Assembly: GCA_035610835.1 (NCBI GenBank)
Contig: CM069448.1
Coordinates: forward strand, 27,959,498-28,023,497
Length of the DNA: 64,000 bases
DNA from: Ophiura sarsii
Lineage: Eukaryota; Echinodermata; Ophiuroidea; Amphilepidida; Ophiuridae
Direction: 5' to 3'
The notes below the pieces were generated by a model. It made no database searches, had not been told where the DNA came from, and saw only the letters and a list, made by a program, of their open reading frames with translations. Made by a program: the position numbers and the translations under genes. This document shows, in pieces, positions 1-10,807 of this stretch; positions within the stretch are counted from its first letter, which is position 1, and each line of letters begins with the position of its first letter.

Positions 1-640
1 ACTTGCTTGATACATTGAATAGGCCTAGATCTATTAGCTTTTGTTTATCAAGTATTTCAAATGACAGAAATGTTTTTATAAGTTAGGCTATATAAAACAA
101 ATATTTACTGCTCTATACTTTGATTCAGGAAATAATGCAAAATAAGTCCCCTCGGGATTCGGGAACTGGAGACAGTGGGCCTACTATTCCCTCGACCCTC
201 GGTCCCGGAAAAATAGTCAGCCCACGGCTACAATCACCTCGGGAGCTATTTCGCACCATTTCCCGCATGAACAGTAAATATTTGTATAGTCTATTCTATG
301 TAGCAGCACACAAAATATCTGGCAGATATAGCAAGAGCGAGATTCAACTATTCAGAGGAAGAAGAATATGTAAACCAACATCCAAGAAGACATATTAGTC
401 TCCAAATCCCTTAAAGATCTAGAAAGAGCAACAGAGGTTTCAATGACTCTTTTATAAAATCTTTGTTGAAGAAATCTAAAGAAGCCGACAAAGTGCCTGT
501 TTTATTCAAATATGCATAGAATATACACTTTTCTCCAACACCAAGACAGACTCCATCAGATCATGCGAGTATAAGTGATATTTTCGATAAACATGCACAA
601 ATGAGAGTATGCATATAAATGTCTACTTTATTATATTATA
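1..640. other. AT-rich sequence, no recognised gene
   Basis: No known domain or RNA was seen. A 92-codon open stretch on the plus strand (120-398) follows a possible splice acceptor (ttgattcag). Its first half is rich in Pro, Ser and Gly and locally GC-richer than its flanks. I do not recognise it, and it could be a repeat fragment. Confidence 0.3.
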
Positions 641-795
641 TTATGTAGAAAATGAATAGGATTTCATGAAGAATTTTATTGACAAATAATTAACCAAAAA
701 CAAAGGAGCAAGGACCAATGACCAATAATCAAGGACCAAGGTTCTAGGACCAAGAACCAAGGGGTGAAAAGGGCGAAAAGGGGTGAAAGGCGGTG

Positions 796-826
<31 letters not shown>

Positions 827-1270
827 GTAAGAAAGGTTGGTTAAAGGCGGGTGGAAGGTGGGGGGAAAGCTGGGTGAAGGCAGAGGAAGGCGTGGAGAAG
901 GCGTGGGGAAAGCGATGGAAGGGGAGGCGGGGTGGAGGCAAAGGCGGGGGTAGGCTGGGGGAAGTGGGTGGTGAGGAAAAGGGGAAACAATGGTGGACAG
1001 GGGGAAACAATGGTGGACAGGGAGAAAAAATGGTTGGAAAAAAAATGTGGGAAAATGGGTGGGAAAAAGGATGGACAAATGGTGGTAAAAAGGTGGACAA
1101 AATGGGGAAAATGGGGGAAAAGGGGAGGGGAGAAGGGGGAATTGAGAATAAGGGGGGAACAGGGGGAAATGAAGAGGGAGGGGAGACAAAGGGTGATAAA
1201 AGTGGAAAAAAGGGTGGGAAAAAGTCGAAAAATAGGGTGGGTAAAAGGGGGGAAAGGGGTCACACCACTA
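641..1270 (+). repeat. G/A-rich strand-asymmetric tract with a 29-nt poly(G) run
   Basis: From about 770 to 1265 the plus strand is almost entirely purine, built from GGGGAAAA-, GGTGGA- and GGGAGG-type words, with 29 consecutive G at 797-825. A short AAGGACCAA-type repeat precedes it (708-760). Open reading frames on both strands here (Gly/Lys-rich on plus, Pro/Phe/Ser-rich on minus) are composition artefacts. Such tracts can form triplexes or G-quadruplexes and are hard to sequence, so the exact length is uncertain. Confidence 0.85.
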
Positions 1271-1962
1271 AATAGAGCTCCATAGGGATACGTACAAAAA
1301 CACTGATATAAAACTCTGTTTTAGACCACTAAATTGCGAAATTGGACCCCATAGTGTCATTTTTTCTTAAAGATGATCACATTTCCCCACCAAAAAGTGA
1401 AAAAAATAGGTAGGTGAACCTGCTCGATTTTCCAAAATATGCCCATGGAGTTGACTACCTCTCTGACGATCTTGGAAATGTCGCCGTAATCGCCAATGTT
1501 TCCAATAAAAAGCACAAATTTGAAAGATCTCTCAAAATTTACCTAGATGATATTCACAGTTTATAGTCAGGGTGCATGTAGGTGATGTCCCATTAATCAT
1601 AATTAATAAACAATCATAGGCATGTACACACAAAAATGCTTAAAGGAAATACTCCAAATTCTCAAATACTGTAAATGATTTTTTTTTTTTTACATTGTGT
1701 AACTTTACAAAATACACCGCTAAAAGGTTGATTAGAAATGTTGGCGCATGACATTTTCGCGAGAAGTGCTGTTCGCGAGATTAGCGAAATTTTAAAATTC
1801 CTGAATTTATAGTAATTTGCTAGCAACAATGAATACAACAATGAATACCATTTTGGTGTTGCGCAAACACACTATTACAAGTTATTTACAATTCAATGGT
1901 GATATTTTGCAACCCCTATAAAAATGGATCGCTGTATTGGATTATACTTTTAAGCTATAGAT
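1271..1962. other. No gene seen; possible element fragment at the start
   Basis: The start (1261-1290) shares the words CACACCACTAAATAGA and CCATAGG-like sequence with the left end of the TTAA-flanked element at 19525, so a related element remnant is likely. The remainder is AT-rich with no recognisable coding sequence. Confidence 0.35.
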
Positions 1963-2415
1963 CACTGGCGTAACAACAGGGGGGGATGGGGGGGATATAT
2001 CCCCCCCAGATTTTTACCTGGGGGGGATGCCTAATGTAATCATCCCCCCCAGATTTTTCATAACCAATAATTTTAAAAGTGACGTATTTAAACAAATAGG
2101 TGGGCGTAAAGATTATCCTTTGTAGGCACACTCATATTATAGCAATCTGGTTGCAAGGGAAAAGAAAGTCACAATAGGCTAGTGTATATAAGAGAATACA
2201 TAGTTGGTCCAAAGTCCTAAATCCGATGGCATAAAATGACAATTGACAAGTGCATTATTCCTGAATTTTTGGGCTACAAAATGAGCCCAATCTGTAAAAA
2301 GTGTATTATTTGGGTTACAAAAGGCGGGCAATAGTTTTACGAGCGTAGCGAGTAAAAAAATATTTTGAGGTGTTTTTTTCATCCCCCCCACTCAAAAAAA
2401 GTAGTTACGCCCCTG
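1963..2415. mobile_element. hAT-like MITE (8-bp TSD CTATAGAT)
   Basis: Ends are CACTGGCGTAAC on the left and GTTACGCCCCTG on the right, imperfect inverted termini. They are flanked by an exact 8-bp target-site duplication, CTATAGAT, at 1955-1962 and 2416-2423. An 8-bp duplication with CAGTGGCGTA-type ends is typical of the hAT superfamily. The interior has G runs near the left end, C runs near the right and a CGAGCGTAGCGAG motif. There is no transposase, so it is non-autonomous. Confidence 0.85.
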
Positions 2416-2569
2416 CTATAGATAGGTCTACTAAATTAACCATCAACAATCATATTGTGTATTTGTAAAAATGACATCATAACAGCCAATTATTAAGAGA
2501 AACAAATCAAGATTTTTGCCCTAAAGTAGTTTACATTTTGTGTACATACACTATTTGGAAAGTATTTGT

Positions 2570-2870
2570 TTAAAGGGTGGTGTTAACCCTAATAATATGA
2601 AATTTATCAAGCGCTGTAACTTTTGAACTATTAATGTGACGTACATAAAAATATACAATTTTGGAAAGGTAATGAGTATTAGAGAATCCATTTTGACAAC
2701 GTAACAAAATCACTTGTTGGTAAACTATGCCGAAATTGTACCAAAATCATATTAAGATATTACTCTGGGACTGTTGTTCCTAATTCTTTTATTAAAATGT
2801 TTAGTTTTTAATTTGTTGACCAAAAAGTGCCAACAAAATAATTTATTACCGCAAAAATTTAAAAACTAAA
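2570..2870. mobile_element. Fragment of a TTAA-target MITE family
   Basis: It begins TTAA-AGGGTGGTGTTAACCC. The next 100 bp (aactattaatgtgacgtac and neighbours) is the inverted counterpart of 38375-38460, where the opposite end AGGGTTGACACTTCCCT abuts TTAA. Both also hold the phrase AAGTGCCAACAA. TTAA targets with AGG/CCT ends suggest Kolobok- or piggyBac-type mobilisation; no transposase is present. Confidence 0.5.
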
Positions 2871-2935
2871 AGAAAATTATGAAAGAATTAAAAAAACCGA
2901 AAAGTTAATAATATCATTATAAAGTCCTTGCTTAC

Positions 2936-2978
2936 CTGTTAAGGATAACAGAATGGTGGCCACGAAAATTCCCCTCAT
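2936..2978 (-). CDS. First coding exon of a secreted or membrane protein: signal peptide
   Basis: On the minus strand an ATG at 2978 opens a 14-codon hydrophobic leader (MRGIFVATILLSLT) that runs into a canonical splice donor, CAG|GTAAG, with the exon ending at 2936. The exon ends in phase 1, the usual phase between a signal-peptide exon and extracellular modules. A TATA box lies 67 bp upstream, giving a plausible short 5' UTR. The frame stays open further upstream (in-frame ATG at 3140), but that would be an odd N-terminus, so I chose the ATG directly before the leader. Downstream exons must lie at lower coordinates; none was recognised before position 1. Function is unknown. Confidence 0.5.
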
Positions 2979-3044
2979 CGCGAACTGTCTCCTCCCAATA
3001 GCTAATGTGGATCCAATATTCCTCCAACAAGTGTATTGATCTTC

Positions 3045-3050
3045 TTTATA
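3045..3050 (-). promoter_or_regulatory. TATA box for the signal-peptide exon
   Basis: TATAAA on the minus strand (plus-strand tttata) within TGTTTATAAAGAAG. A start site about 30 bp downstream (near 3015) would leave a 5' UTR of about 37 nt before the ATG at 2978. The support is position and consensus only. Confidence 0.4.
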
Positions 3051-3560
3051 AACACCCGCGAAAAAAGAAAGGAAGCGTCTTTCTCTGATCAGAGAAAGAG
3101 GCTGAATGGTGGAACCTGTCTCAAATTTGAGGCGTTTCATATATTTCGATAGAAATTGGATGTAAATAATTAATGCTCATCAATTTGTGCTCATGCCAGC
3201 TCGGTTTTTACTTTTATCCGCTGACGTTAGTAGGCGTTGCCATGATACGCTCAGGGATACGCTATCAAACTGATTAGAAAATTAAATTTTTCTCGTTGGC
3301 ATCCATTTACAATTGAATCTAATAATCGATATCCGCGAAATTCGTGATTTTTAAACCTTTAAAAATACTGTTTTAATACGTAGTTTGGGCATGTTTGGGT
3401 GACCATTTTTCTGCCAATGCTGTTCGGGCTCACGGCTATAGACGTCATTTTGAAAATGATGAGAAATTGTTTGGTATCGATTGAAGCCAAGAGGCCACGA
3501 GGTTAGCAGATTTAGCGAAATGCAATACTATGGCAACGGTCGTGCAATAATTGTATAGAT

Positions 3561-4137
3561 CAGGGTTGCACAAAGTGCGGGAGCAGGGAGCACCGATCCC
3601 GGGAAATAATGAGCAGAATTGGGGAAATAATGCCAAGTGGAAAAATAAAATATATTGGGGAAAAGGGTGAAAAAAGATGAAGAGAAAAAATACAACTTTG
3701 GGTATGAGCTGTGGTTGCACAGGTATACTAACGTGTTTATTGCTTTTCCCCAGTGGCGGAGCTACATGGGGGCAAGGGGGGCATTTCCCCAAAAAATATT
3801 TTTGTGCCCCACCAATCAATTTACACAATGTAGTTATTATTATTTTTTTCGCGCTTCGCGCACATTTTCGTACTAAATTAGGTTAAATTAGACAAAATTT
3901 CACAATATTAGCGTAAAATGCCACAAAAAAAATTCACGCTTCGCGCACATCATTTTTGCTTATGCCCTGAACAAATTCTTCACAAATGTTAGGTTATTAT
4001 TATGGTACTGGTACATCGAAAGAACACTATAGCTAACATATTGTAATCTGATTTTTTATCAAAACTGTAAGTGTAGGTGGGGAAATGTTAAGCTCAAAAC
4101 CTTGCTCCTGGGGAAGAAACAACTTTGTGCAACCCTG
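3561..4137. mobile_element. hAT-like non-autonomous element with 16-bp TIRs and a nested element end
   Basis: Perfect 16-bp inverted termini CAGGGTTGCACAAAGT (3561-3576) and ACTTTGTGCAACCCTG (4122-4137). Flanks are GTATAGAT (3553-3560) and GTATAGAA (4138-4145), an 8-bp duplication with one mismatch. A second hAT-type left end, CAGTGGCGGAGCTAC, starts at 3751 inside it; its right end was not found. Repeated CGCGCTTCGCGCACAT words (about 3850 and 3935) resemble interior motifs of the other hAT-like elements. No transposase. Confidence 0.75.
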
Positions 4138-4149
4138 GTATAGAATGTA

Positions 4150-4560
4150 CCTACACTGAAAAATAATTTGGTGTCATTTTGACACTAAAACAAGCGTAAA
4201 AAAATGGGTCCTCAGTTGGCCACCTAAAGGTGTCAAATTGACACCATTATGGGTGTTATGGGTGTAATATTGACTCTCTTAAGTGTCATATTGAGTTTGA
4301 CACCCTAAAGGTGTCAAATTGACACCATTATGGGTGTCAAATTGACACCATTATGGGTGTCAAATTGACACCATTATGGGTGTCAAATTGACACCATTAT
4401 GGGCGTCAAATTGACACCATTATGGGTGTCAAATTGACACCATTATGGGTGTCAAATATGACACCTTTGGGTGTCATATTCATTTTGACACCTTTGGGTG
4501 GTTACCTGAGGACCCATTTTCGAAAAATGGGGTGTAATATTGACTCTCTTAAGAGTCATA
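4150..4560. repeat. Tandem array, 23-bp unit containing GGTGTCAAATTGACACC
   Basis: About seven units of 23 bp (4292-4470), each made of the 17-bp palindrome GGTGTCAAATTGACACC plus ATTATG. Degenerate GGTGTCA/TGACACC words extend on both sides. It abuts the left arm of the palindrome at 4587. Confidence 0.85.
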
Positions 4561-4586
4561 TTGAGATAGCACATGTTTAGGAGCCG

Positions 4587-5021
4587 TTTTCTCGTCGCCA
4601 TTTTGTTTGCATGTTACGAGCCGGTAAGACTGGTAAGTACCGATCTGCTCCATTTCCAGACATTTTTGATCATAATTATGATACAATGTAAGACGTCCGT
4701 ATGAAAAAGATGACCACTGAGCCAGATAAATCGTGCTACATGTATGTAATGTTGCACATATCATCGTATGCATGCATGACGAACACACACATAGTATGTA
4801 GGTTCATGCACTGACACACAGTCCAACAAAATGCTAGTCTCTGACTATGAAATTGTAATTCATTTCATCAGTTAGTTGGCGCAATATTAAACAACATGAA
4901 CAAGGCTTACATTACGCTAATTGTATCATAATTATTATCAAAAATGTCTGGAAATGGAGCAGATCGGTACTTACCAGTCTTACCGGCTCGTAACATGCAA
5001 ACAAAATGGCGACGAGAAAAC
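4587..5021. repeat. Inverted repeat, 100-bp arms around a 232-bp spacer
   Basis: The arm at 4587-4687 (gttttctcgtcgccattttg onward) is the near-exact reverse complement of 4920-5021. The spacer 4688-4919 is AT-rich and non-coding. With the flanking arrays at 4292-4470 and 5053-5232 this looks like one foldback-type element whose two halves carry different tandem arrays. Open frames over it have no recognisable homology. Confidence 0.8.
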
Positions 5022-5052
5022 GCATGCGTTGATATGTTGATAGACGCCCAAT

Positions 5053-5232
5053 TTGGTGTCAAAATTACACCAATTGGTGTCAGAATTACACCAATTTGGT
5101 GTCAGAATTACACCAATTGGTGTCAGAATTACACCAGTTGGTGTCAGAATTACACCAATTGGTGTCAGAATTACACCAATTGGTGTCAGAATTACACCAA
5201 TTGGTGTCAGAATTACACCAATTGGTGTCATG
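5053..5232. repeat. Tandem array, 21-bp unit GGTGTCAGAATTACACCAATT
   Basis: Eight to nine copies of a 21-bp unit with GGTGT/ACACC half-sites. Because 21 is a multiple of three, all frames stay open on both strands. The resulting repeat proteins are shadows, not genes. Confidence 0.9.
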
Positions 5233-5366
5233 CTGCTTCGACGCCTCTAAAAACCGTGAGCTTTCCCGCCAACTATTGACGCCCTTGGAGTTATTTCAAT
5301 TAATTTGACACCAGTTTTGGTGTAAATCACTAAATGATCACTGAAAGGTGTCCGTCGGACACTTAA

Positions 5367-5730
5367 AGGTATATTATGTGATCTTTCCAGGGAACGCCCT
5401 CAACATCGAAAAAAAAATTGAAAGAAGATTTTCTTGCAGATTTACATTTCTGATCATAAATCGTACATACAGGCGATACGATTCTTAATTACTTCAAAAT
5501 CATGATTTTAGAGTGAAAATAAACTGTCGGACTAAACTCCGACAGTTTATATTTTTACTCTAAATTCATTCTAAAACCATGATTTTGAGGTAATTAGGAA
5601 TCGTATCGCTCTGTAACTTGGAATGTATGTATGATTTATGATCAGAAATGTAAATCTGCAAGAAAATCTACTTTCTAAAAATAAATAATGAATAGAGGGC
5701 GCTATCTGGAAAAGATCACATAATATGCCT
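5367..5730. mobile_element. Palindromic TTAA-target MITE
   Basis: TTAA at 5363-5366 and 5731-5734 flank a 364-bp palindrome with ends AGGTATATTATGTGATC and GATCACATAATATGCCT. Long arms meet near 5530 at CTGTCGGA/TCCGACAG. It has no coding capacity. The exact TTAA duplication with AGG...CCT ends matches other elements in this window (13923, 24463, 63252). Confidence 0.85.
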
Positions 5731-5734
5731 TTAA

Positions 5735-8700
5735 CGGTGTCACCGTAAATTATGTGCAAACCCATATCATTGACGATTACACCAATTTTGGAGTCAAAAT
5801 AACGCCTTTGTAAGTGTCATTTACAGTTGACTCCAAGAAGGCATCGCTGTGACACCAATGTATTTATGTATATGAGGTCAGTTAATCAGAGATAGCACTG
5901 GATCAAAAATGCGACAGGTCCTATGAAATATTTCAGGACCCCGTAGGACTTCAAAAAACAAATGTAAGGTCCCCCAAGAAAATGAGAGGTCCTGAATTTT
6001 GGGTATTTGAAAATGGTCGAAACTGATTTAGGAAAATTAGAGGCCACGCTAAACGGTTTTTTGTTTTCTTTAGCATAATCATAGATATCTCCATGATATG
6101 TTTTAATTTTGTAATAGGCTATCATCACCATTTTGATTTTTTTTTGTTAAGACGCCATTTGTTGTTTAGTTAAATTCTAACCATGCTAACGGTAATTTTG
6201 TTTCAATTCTTACAGCATCACTGGGCCCATTGGAAGTACAAGTGCTATATGATTCATACTAGTTTCTACGTGAGTAGTTAAGGCTGGGCAGCATGAAACC
6301 AGTACTAAGGAATACACCAGATCGACGCATGTAAATACAGTGCAACTAAAACTAGGAAACAAGTCCTGATAGAAGCAATTTAATATATTTGCAAAAATTC
6401 AAATACAAGCAAAACTGTGACAATAACAATAATCATAGTCAGAAATATATATTGTCGTCAATGGCATTACAAAATGATCGGTGGTATCACATGACGTATG
6501 GTAAGCTTTGGTCGAGTTTGTGATATACAACCGATTGTTTTGAAATGTCGTTTTCGTAATCATTGTTACAAAGTCCCAAAGCTAATAATTTATTGAGTTT
6601 ACAAAAACATATACACTCTCATTTTAACATAGTGACGTATACCATACACTATACCTGAGACTATACGTCACTATGTAATTCCACCGACTTTATGTAGTAC
6701 TACAGGGCTTGTCAGAAGGATTTGGGTCCAAGTTCACAGATATATTATTGCATTAAGGGTATACTATTTGGAAATAGTTTGTTTATTTCATAATGAGTGA
6801 TTTTATACCTATTTCTTCCAAATGCATTTTGAATCTACCAAGTTTATGTATGTGATAAAGAGTTGCAAATCCTCGTTTAATGACAATCACATCTCTATTT
6901 GAAAGCAATAAATGCTCATCTGCTTTTCGATCACGTATGAAATCAGTTTCCTTATTTTTGATGCGAAGAGAACAATAGCGATGAAATCACATCGATACAC
7001 GATTAAAACAATCGTTGAACCATGAAACGGTGATATAAAGTGGTTTTAATGAATTTATTTGCAATGGCTTGAACTTGAATGTTCACCAAATAGTTCAACG
7101 ATACCAACCTATCTGATTTACTCTTTTTTATAAGGAATACAATATTAAATGAAATCCTTGATTTGGGCACAGATCATTCTGACTCAACCTGTCGTATTAG
7201 TTATTTTAGATTGTATGATGAACATGTGTCCACAAAGTGACCGGTGCGCCGCACGTACAGCTCAGGTGGACAAAAAGCATGTTACAGCTCAATACTGATC
7301 AAGTGAACATTTTTGTTTGATTGTTTTGTTTTCTTTCTTTTTTCACCTGTACGAGCGCCGGTATCATGAAATAAACCCCTCAAATAGAAAACCGGATTGT
7401 TTTTCAATCACCTGTACAGTGTATTTCGTATATTTTCATTGTAGCTGATGCTTTCATTTTTCCAATGGTATCAAATGTGTAGCAATCATTTGTTTCAGTG
7501 CTAATCAGCAATTTTCCTTTTGGAGGTCTCTATCTGAACATGAAGCTTCATGATCTGAATAAGCCAAAATCATTACTATTTTGTGTTCAAAAGTCATAAA
7601 GCACCACTCCATATACCTAATTTGCTAATGTAATACTTTGAATTGAACAGAGAACAGAGTTGTCCGTTTTGAGTGTAAATTGTGGTGAATTTGATACATT
7701 TTGATTTAGATCTCCCCATATTCTTAAGCAAGTTATTGCTACAAATGTGATCTCCTTGGAAAACATGTCGGCTTTTCATTGATATAAAACACATAATGTC
7801 ACAACATATTAAACAAATTTGGGATTAAAAACAATTCAGAACATTTTTTGTTGTTTGTAACTCCTATAAGGGAAATGATTATAGTCTCAGTAATCCTCGT
7901 GTGTTTTACAATGTACATCAATAGTTTCTTGGCTTGGTCCAGCAGTGTTTTACTGTAGCTTGGACAGAGAATGTGAACTTCCTCATACAAGTCACTAAGA
8001 GAAAGATTTAATGTGTTTATGAGTAAGATTGAATGTGTTTATAGTCTTAGGTGGTTCTTGGTTGACGGTGGCTAAATTAAAAACAATAATACGGCAGATT
8101 GTTATAGATCGATTGGTATATAGCATGTTGTGTTGGTGTTTCTTCTGCTGGTGCTTGCTGGTGCTATTTTGATGTACATGTATCTTTATTACTTAGCGGC
8201 CATGAGAGAGAGATCCATTTTTATTTTTATTAGCGCCCATTTCGGTGGGAACCTGAACTGTGTTCGGATACCTCCTTGGTTATCAATTCATGTAATGTTT
8301 TCAAGTAACCGTAATTTCAAGTAAAGGTTATATACTACATTGGAAGTTATTCACTTTATTGTATTAAATGAGAAGGGTCGTGGGTCCATACTGATGTGTT
8401 GCAAACACTTAAAGTTGTTCTCCCTCTAAAATGGTTACTAATTCAAAGCACGCCCTCGCTATACACAAAATTGAGAAGACCCCTGTTCATATTGTAGAAT
8501 CCATGATATCATTTCACGACCATATAGTGATCAAACTGAGTACAGGTCAGGTGGTGGTTGACATAATTTAGTTTAAACATGATTAGCATTTCTTTATAGA
8601 AATTCACGATTACGTCAATACCATCTCCGTCTCTGCGTGGTGATGAGGGCAAGGAATTTGTGGATGGCTTACACATTGTGCACAAATGTAAAATAATCGG

Positions 8701-8899
8701 AAGTGCAAGGTAAATGTTTGCATATAATGTAGACATAATGTATACACATTTACAGAAATGTTTAATAAATGGTATTGTTTTTAGACCGTACATTTTAACC
8801 CAATGTGTTCGATTCAATATTACAATTTGCAGATTAACGGCGCCAAAAGCGTCGTTGTTTCACACCGAATCACTTATAAATGCTTACAATGTACACCTA
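5735..8899. other. No gene seen
   Basis: AT-rich sequence with short scattered open frames and no recognised domain. A perfect 14-bp hairpin (catagtgacgtata at 6628-6641, complement at 6662-6675) is the only strong local structure. The frame at 8130-8324 has a hydrophobic N-terminus (MLVFLLLVLAGAILMY) but no further support. Confidence 0.4.
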
Positions 8900-9130
8900 A
8901 CACATAAAGTCCCTGACCAGGTGCTTGAGTGTTGTCTAATCCAAAATCAATAATCGGTACGAACAATCTGAGATATACATTTCATGAGGAAATTTCTTCT
9001 CCGAAGTTTGATCCTTCTATAATTGATACCAATTATAACTTCAAAACTATCCACTTGATTTTATGAATGATGTATCAAACTTCGGAGAAGACATTTTTGC
9101 CTAAAAAATGTGTATCTCGGAATTTTGGTA
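8900..9130. repeat. Dispersed repeat, copy 1 (copy 2 at 13860-14690)
   Basis: Shares aatcaataatcggtac, tctgagat-tacatt and a pair of inverted GTTTGATACC/GGTATCAAAC-type segments with 13885-13920 and 14325-14660. Here the segments are contiguous; in copy 2 a TTAA-type MITE interrupts them. Confidence 0.6.
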
Positions 9131-9135
9131 CCGCT

Positions 9136-9321
9136 TCATGCCTATAATACCACTTTACCATGTTCCGGGTCATTTCGGTGTATTTACTTTTCGCTCGTTG
9201 GTTTTATTGACATAAATCCTTACAAAGGAAATGGGCGGAGTAGTTTTTTGGAGATCTGTCAATATAAACGGCCGTTAATATGAGAATCAATGACTTCAAT
9301 CATGGTGACTGGTACGGGCAT
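9136..9321. repeat. 185-bp direct repeat, left copy
   Basis: Nearly identical to 10622-10807, differing by a few substitutions and indels (for example cgctcgttgg versus cgctcggttgg). The pair brackets 1.3 kb containing a 144-bp tandem array. No TG...CA ends or flanking duplication were seen, so an LTR identity is not supported. Confidence 0.85.
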
Positions 9322-9339
9322 GGGGCTACAGAAGTTAGC

Positions 9340-10110
9340 AGAACTTAAATTCAAAATCTTTTAAAAAGATTATTTCAGTAAATTCCACGCGGCGGTGAAC
9401 GGAGAGGGTGCGGGCTTGCTGAATACATAACTCGAATTCAAAATCTCTTTAAAAATTTGTGTCTATCAACTCCACGTGTCTTAGAATCAAGAGGGGGGGG
9501 GGGGGGGGGGGGGTACGGAAGATTACAAAACTTAAATTAAACCTTGACGATTTGGTAAAGATCATTAGTGTCAACTCCACGTGTCTTAGAATCAAAAATG
9601 TCTTTTTGAATACTATTTAGATCATGTTAGACCCCGCGCCGTTCGGAGAGGGGGGTTTACGGAAGTATGCAAAACTTAAATTCAACCTTAAAGGTTTGGT
9701 AAAGTTCATTAGTGTCAACTCCGCGTGTCTTAGAATCAAAAATATCTTTTTAAATACTATTTAGATCATGTTAGACCCCGCGCCGTTCGGAGAGGGGGGT
9801 TTACGGAAGTATGCAAAACTTAAATTCAACCTTAAAGGTTTGGTAAAGTTCATTAGTGTCAACTACGCGTGTCTTAGAATCAAAAATATCTTTTTAAATA
9901 CTATTTAGATCATGTTAGACCCCGCGCCGTTCGGAGAGGGGGGTTTACGTTAGTATGCAAAACTTAAATTCAACCGAAGGTTTGGTAAAGTTCATTAGTG
10001 TCAACTACGCGTGTCTTAGAATCAAAAATATCTTTTTAAATACTATTTAGATCATGTTAGACCCCGCGCCGTTCGGAGAGGGGGTTTACGGAAGTATGCA
10101 AAACTTACAT
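9340..10110. repeat. Tandem array, ~144-bp unit, about 4-5 copies
   Basis: The phrase AGTGTCAACT recurs at 9567, 9711, 9855 and 9997, spacing 144, 144 and 142 bp. Each unit contains GACCCCGCGCCGTTCGGAGA and a run of G; one degenerate early unit has a 21-nt poly(G) at 9493-9513. Later units are more alike, as expected from recent local duplication. Confidence 0.85.
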
Positions 10111-10621
10111 TCAAAATCTTTTTTTGTTCTCATTAGAGCGTAATACGTTTACAATTATATTTTTGATATTTAAAAAAAAGAGTTTTTCTCCGAATTTTGT
10201 TCCTACTAGCGAAAATTAGACCCTCATATTTTGGTCATTTCGATAAATATACATGATAAATTTTAATCGTTTAAAGCAATCATTTATGTCTATGGCACGT
10301 GTCCGAGAAGCGCCAATGTCGCACAATCTTGTATTAAAAGACAGTGGGGTGGAGAAGATGTGCTTTTATACACAGCTCTATGGAATAAAATTTACATTAT
10401 CGTCGATATCTCGGACAGAAAATCATTAATCAAAATGATATTTTTTCAAATTAACTTTTTGGGGCAGGGAATATGCGGTTTTCTTCTTTAAAAAAAAAGA
10501 TAAAAACTAGATAATGACTTTATTTGGTTAGTCTACAATGAACATATTGCCTGTTTTGGTTACAACCAATCTTTCCCATTAATGAGAACTTTTATAATCA
10601 ACACACACACGCACATCCCTC

Positions 10622-10807
10622 ACCCATGCCTATACCACTTCACCATGTTCCGGGTCATTTCGGTGTATTTACTTTTCGCTCGGTTGGTTTTATTGACATA
10701 AATCCTTAAAAAGGAAATGGGCGGAGTAGTTTTTTGGAGATCTGTCAATATAAACGGCCGTTAATATGAGAATCAATGACTTCAATCATGGTGACTGGTA
10801 CGGGCAT
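10622..10807. repeat. 185-bp direct repeat, right copy
   Basis: Second copy of 9136-9321, same orientation, beginning ccatgcctat and ending gtacgggcatg. After the repeat the sequences diverge at once. Confidence 0.85.

Noticed and set aside
641..1285. Overlapping Gly/Lys-rich and Pro/Ser/Phe-rich open frames up to 182 codons
   Set aside because: They come from a purine-only tract with poly(G); frames are open on both strands because stop codons are rare in such composition.
4944..5308. Repeat proteins read from the 21-bp array
   Set aside because: The unit length is a multiple of three, so all frames are open on both strands; no start context or homology.
9136..10807. LTR retrotransposon from the 185-bp direct repeats
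   Set aside because: No TG...CA ends, primer-binding site, polypurine tract, target duplication or gag/pol sequence.
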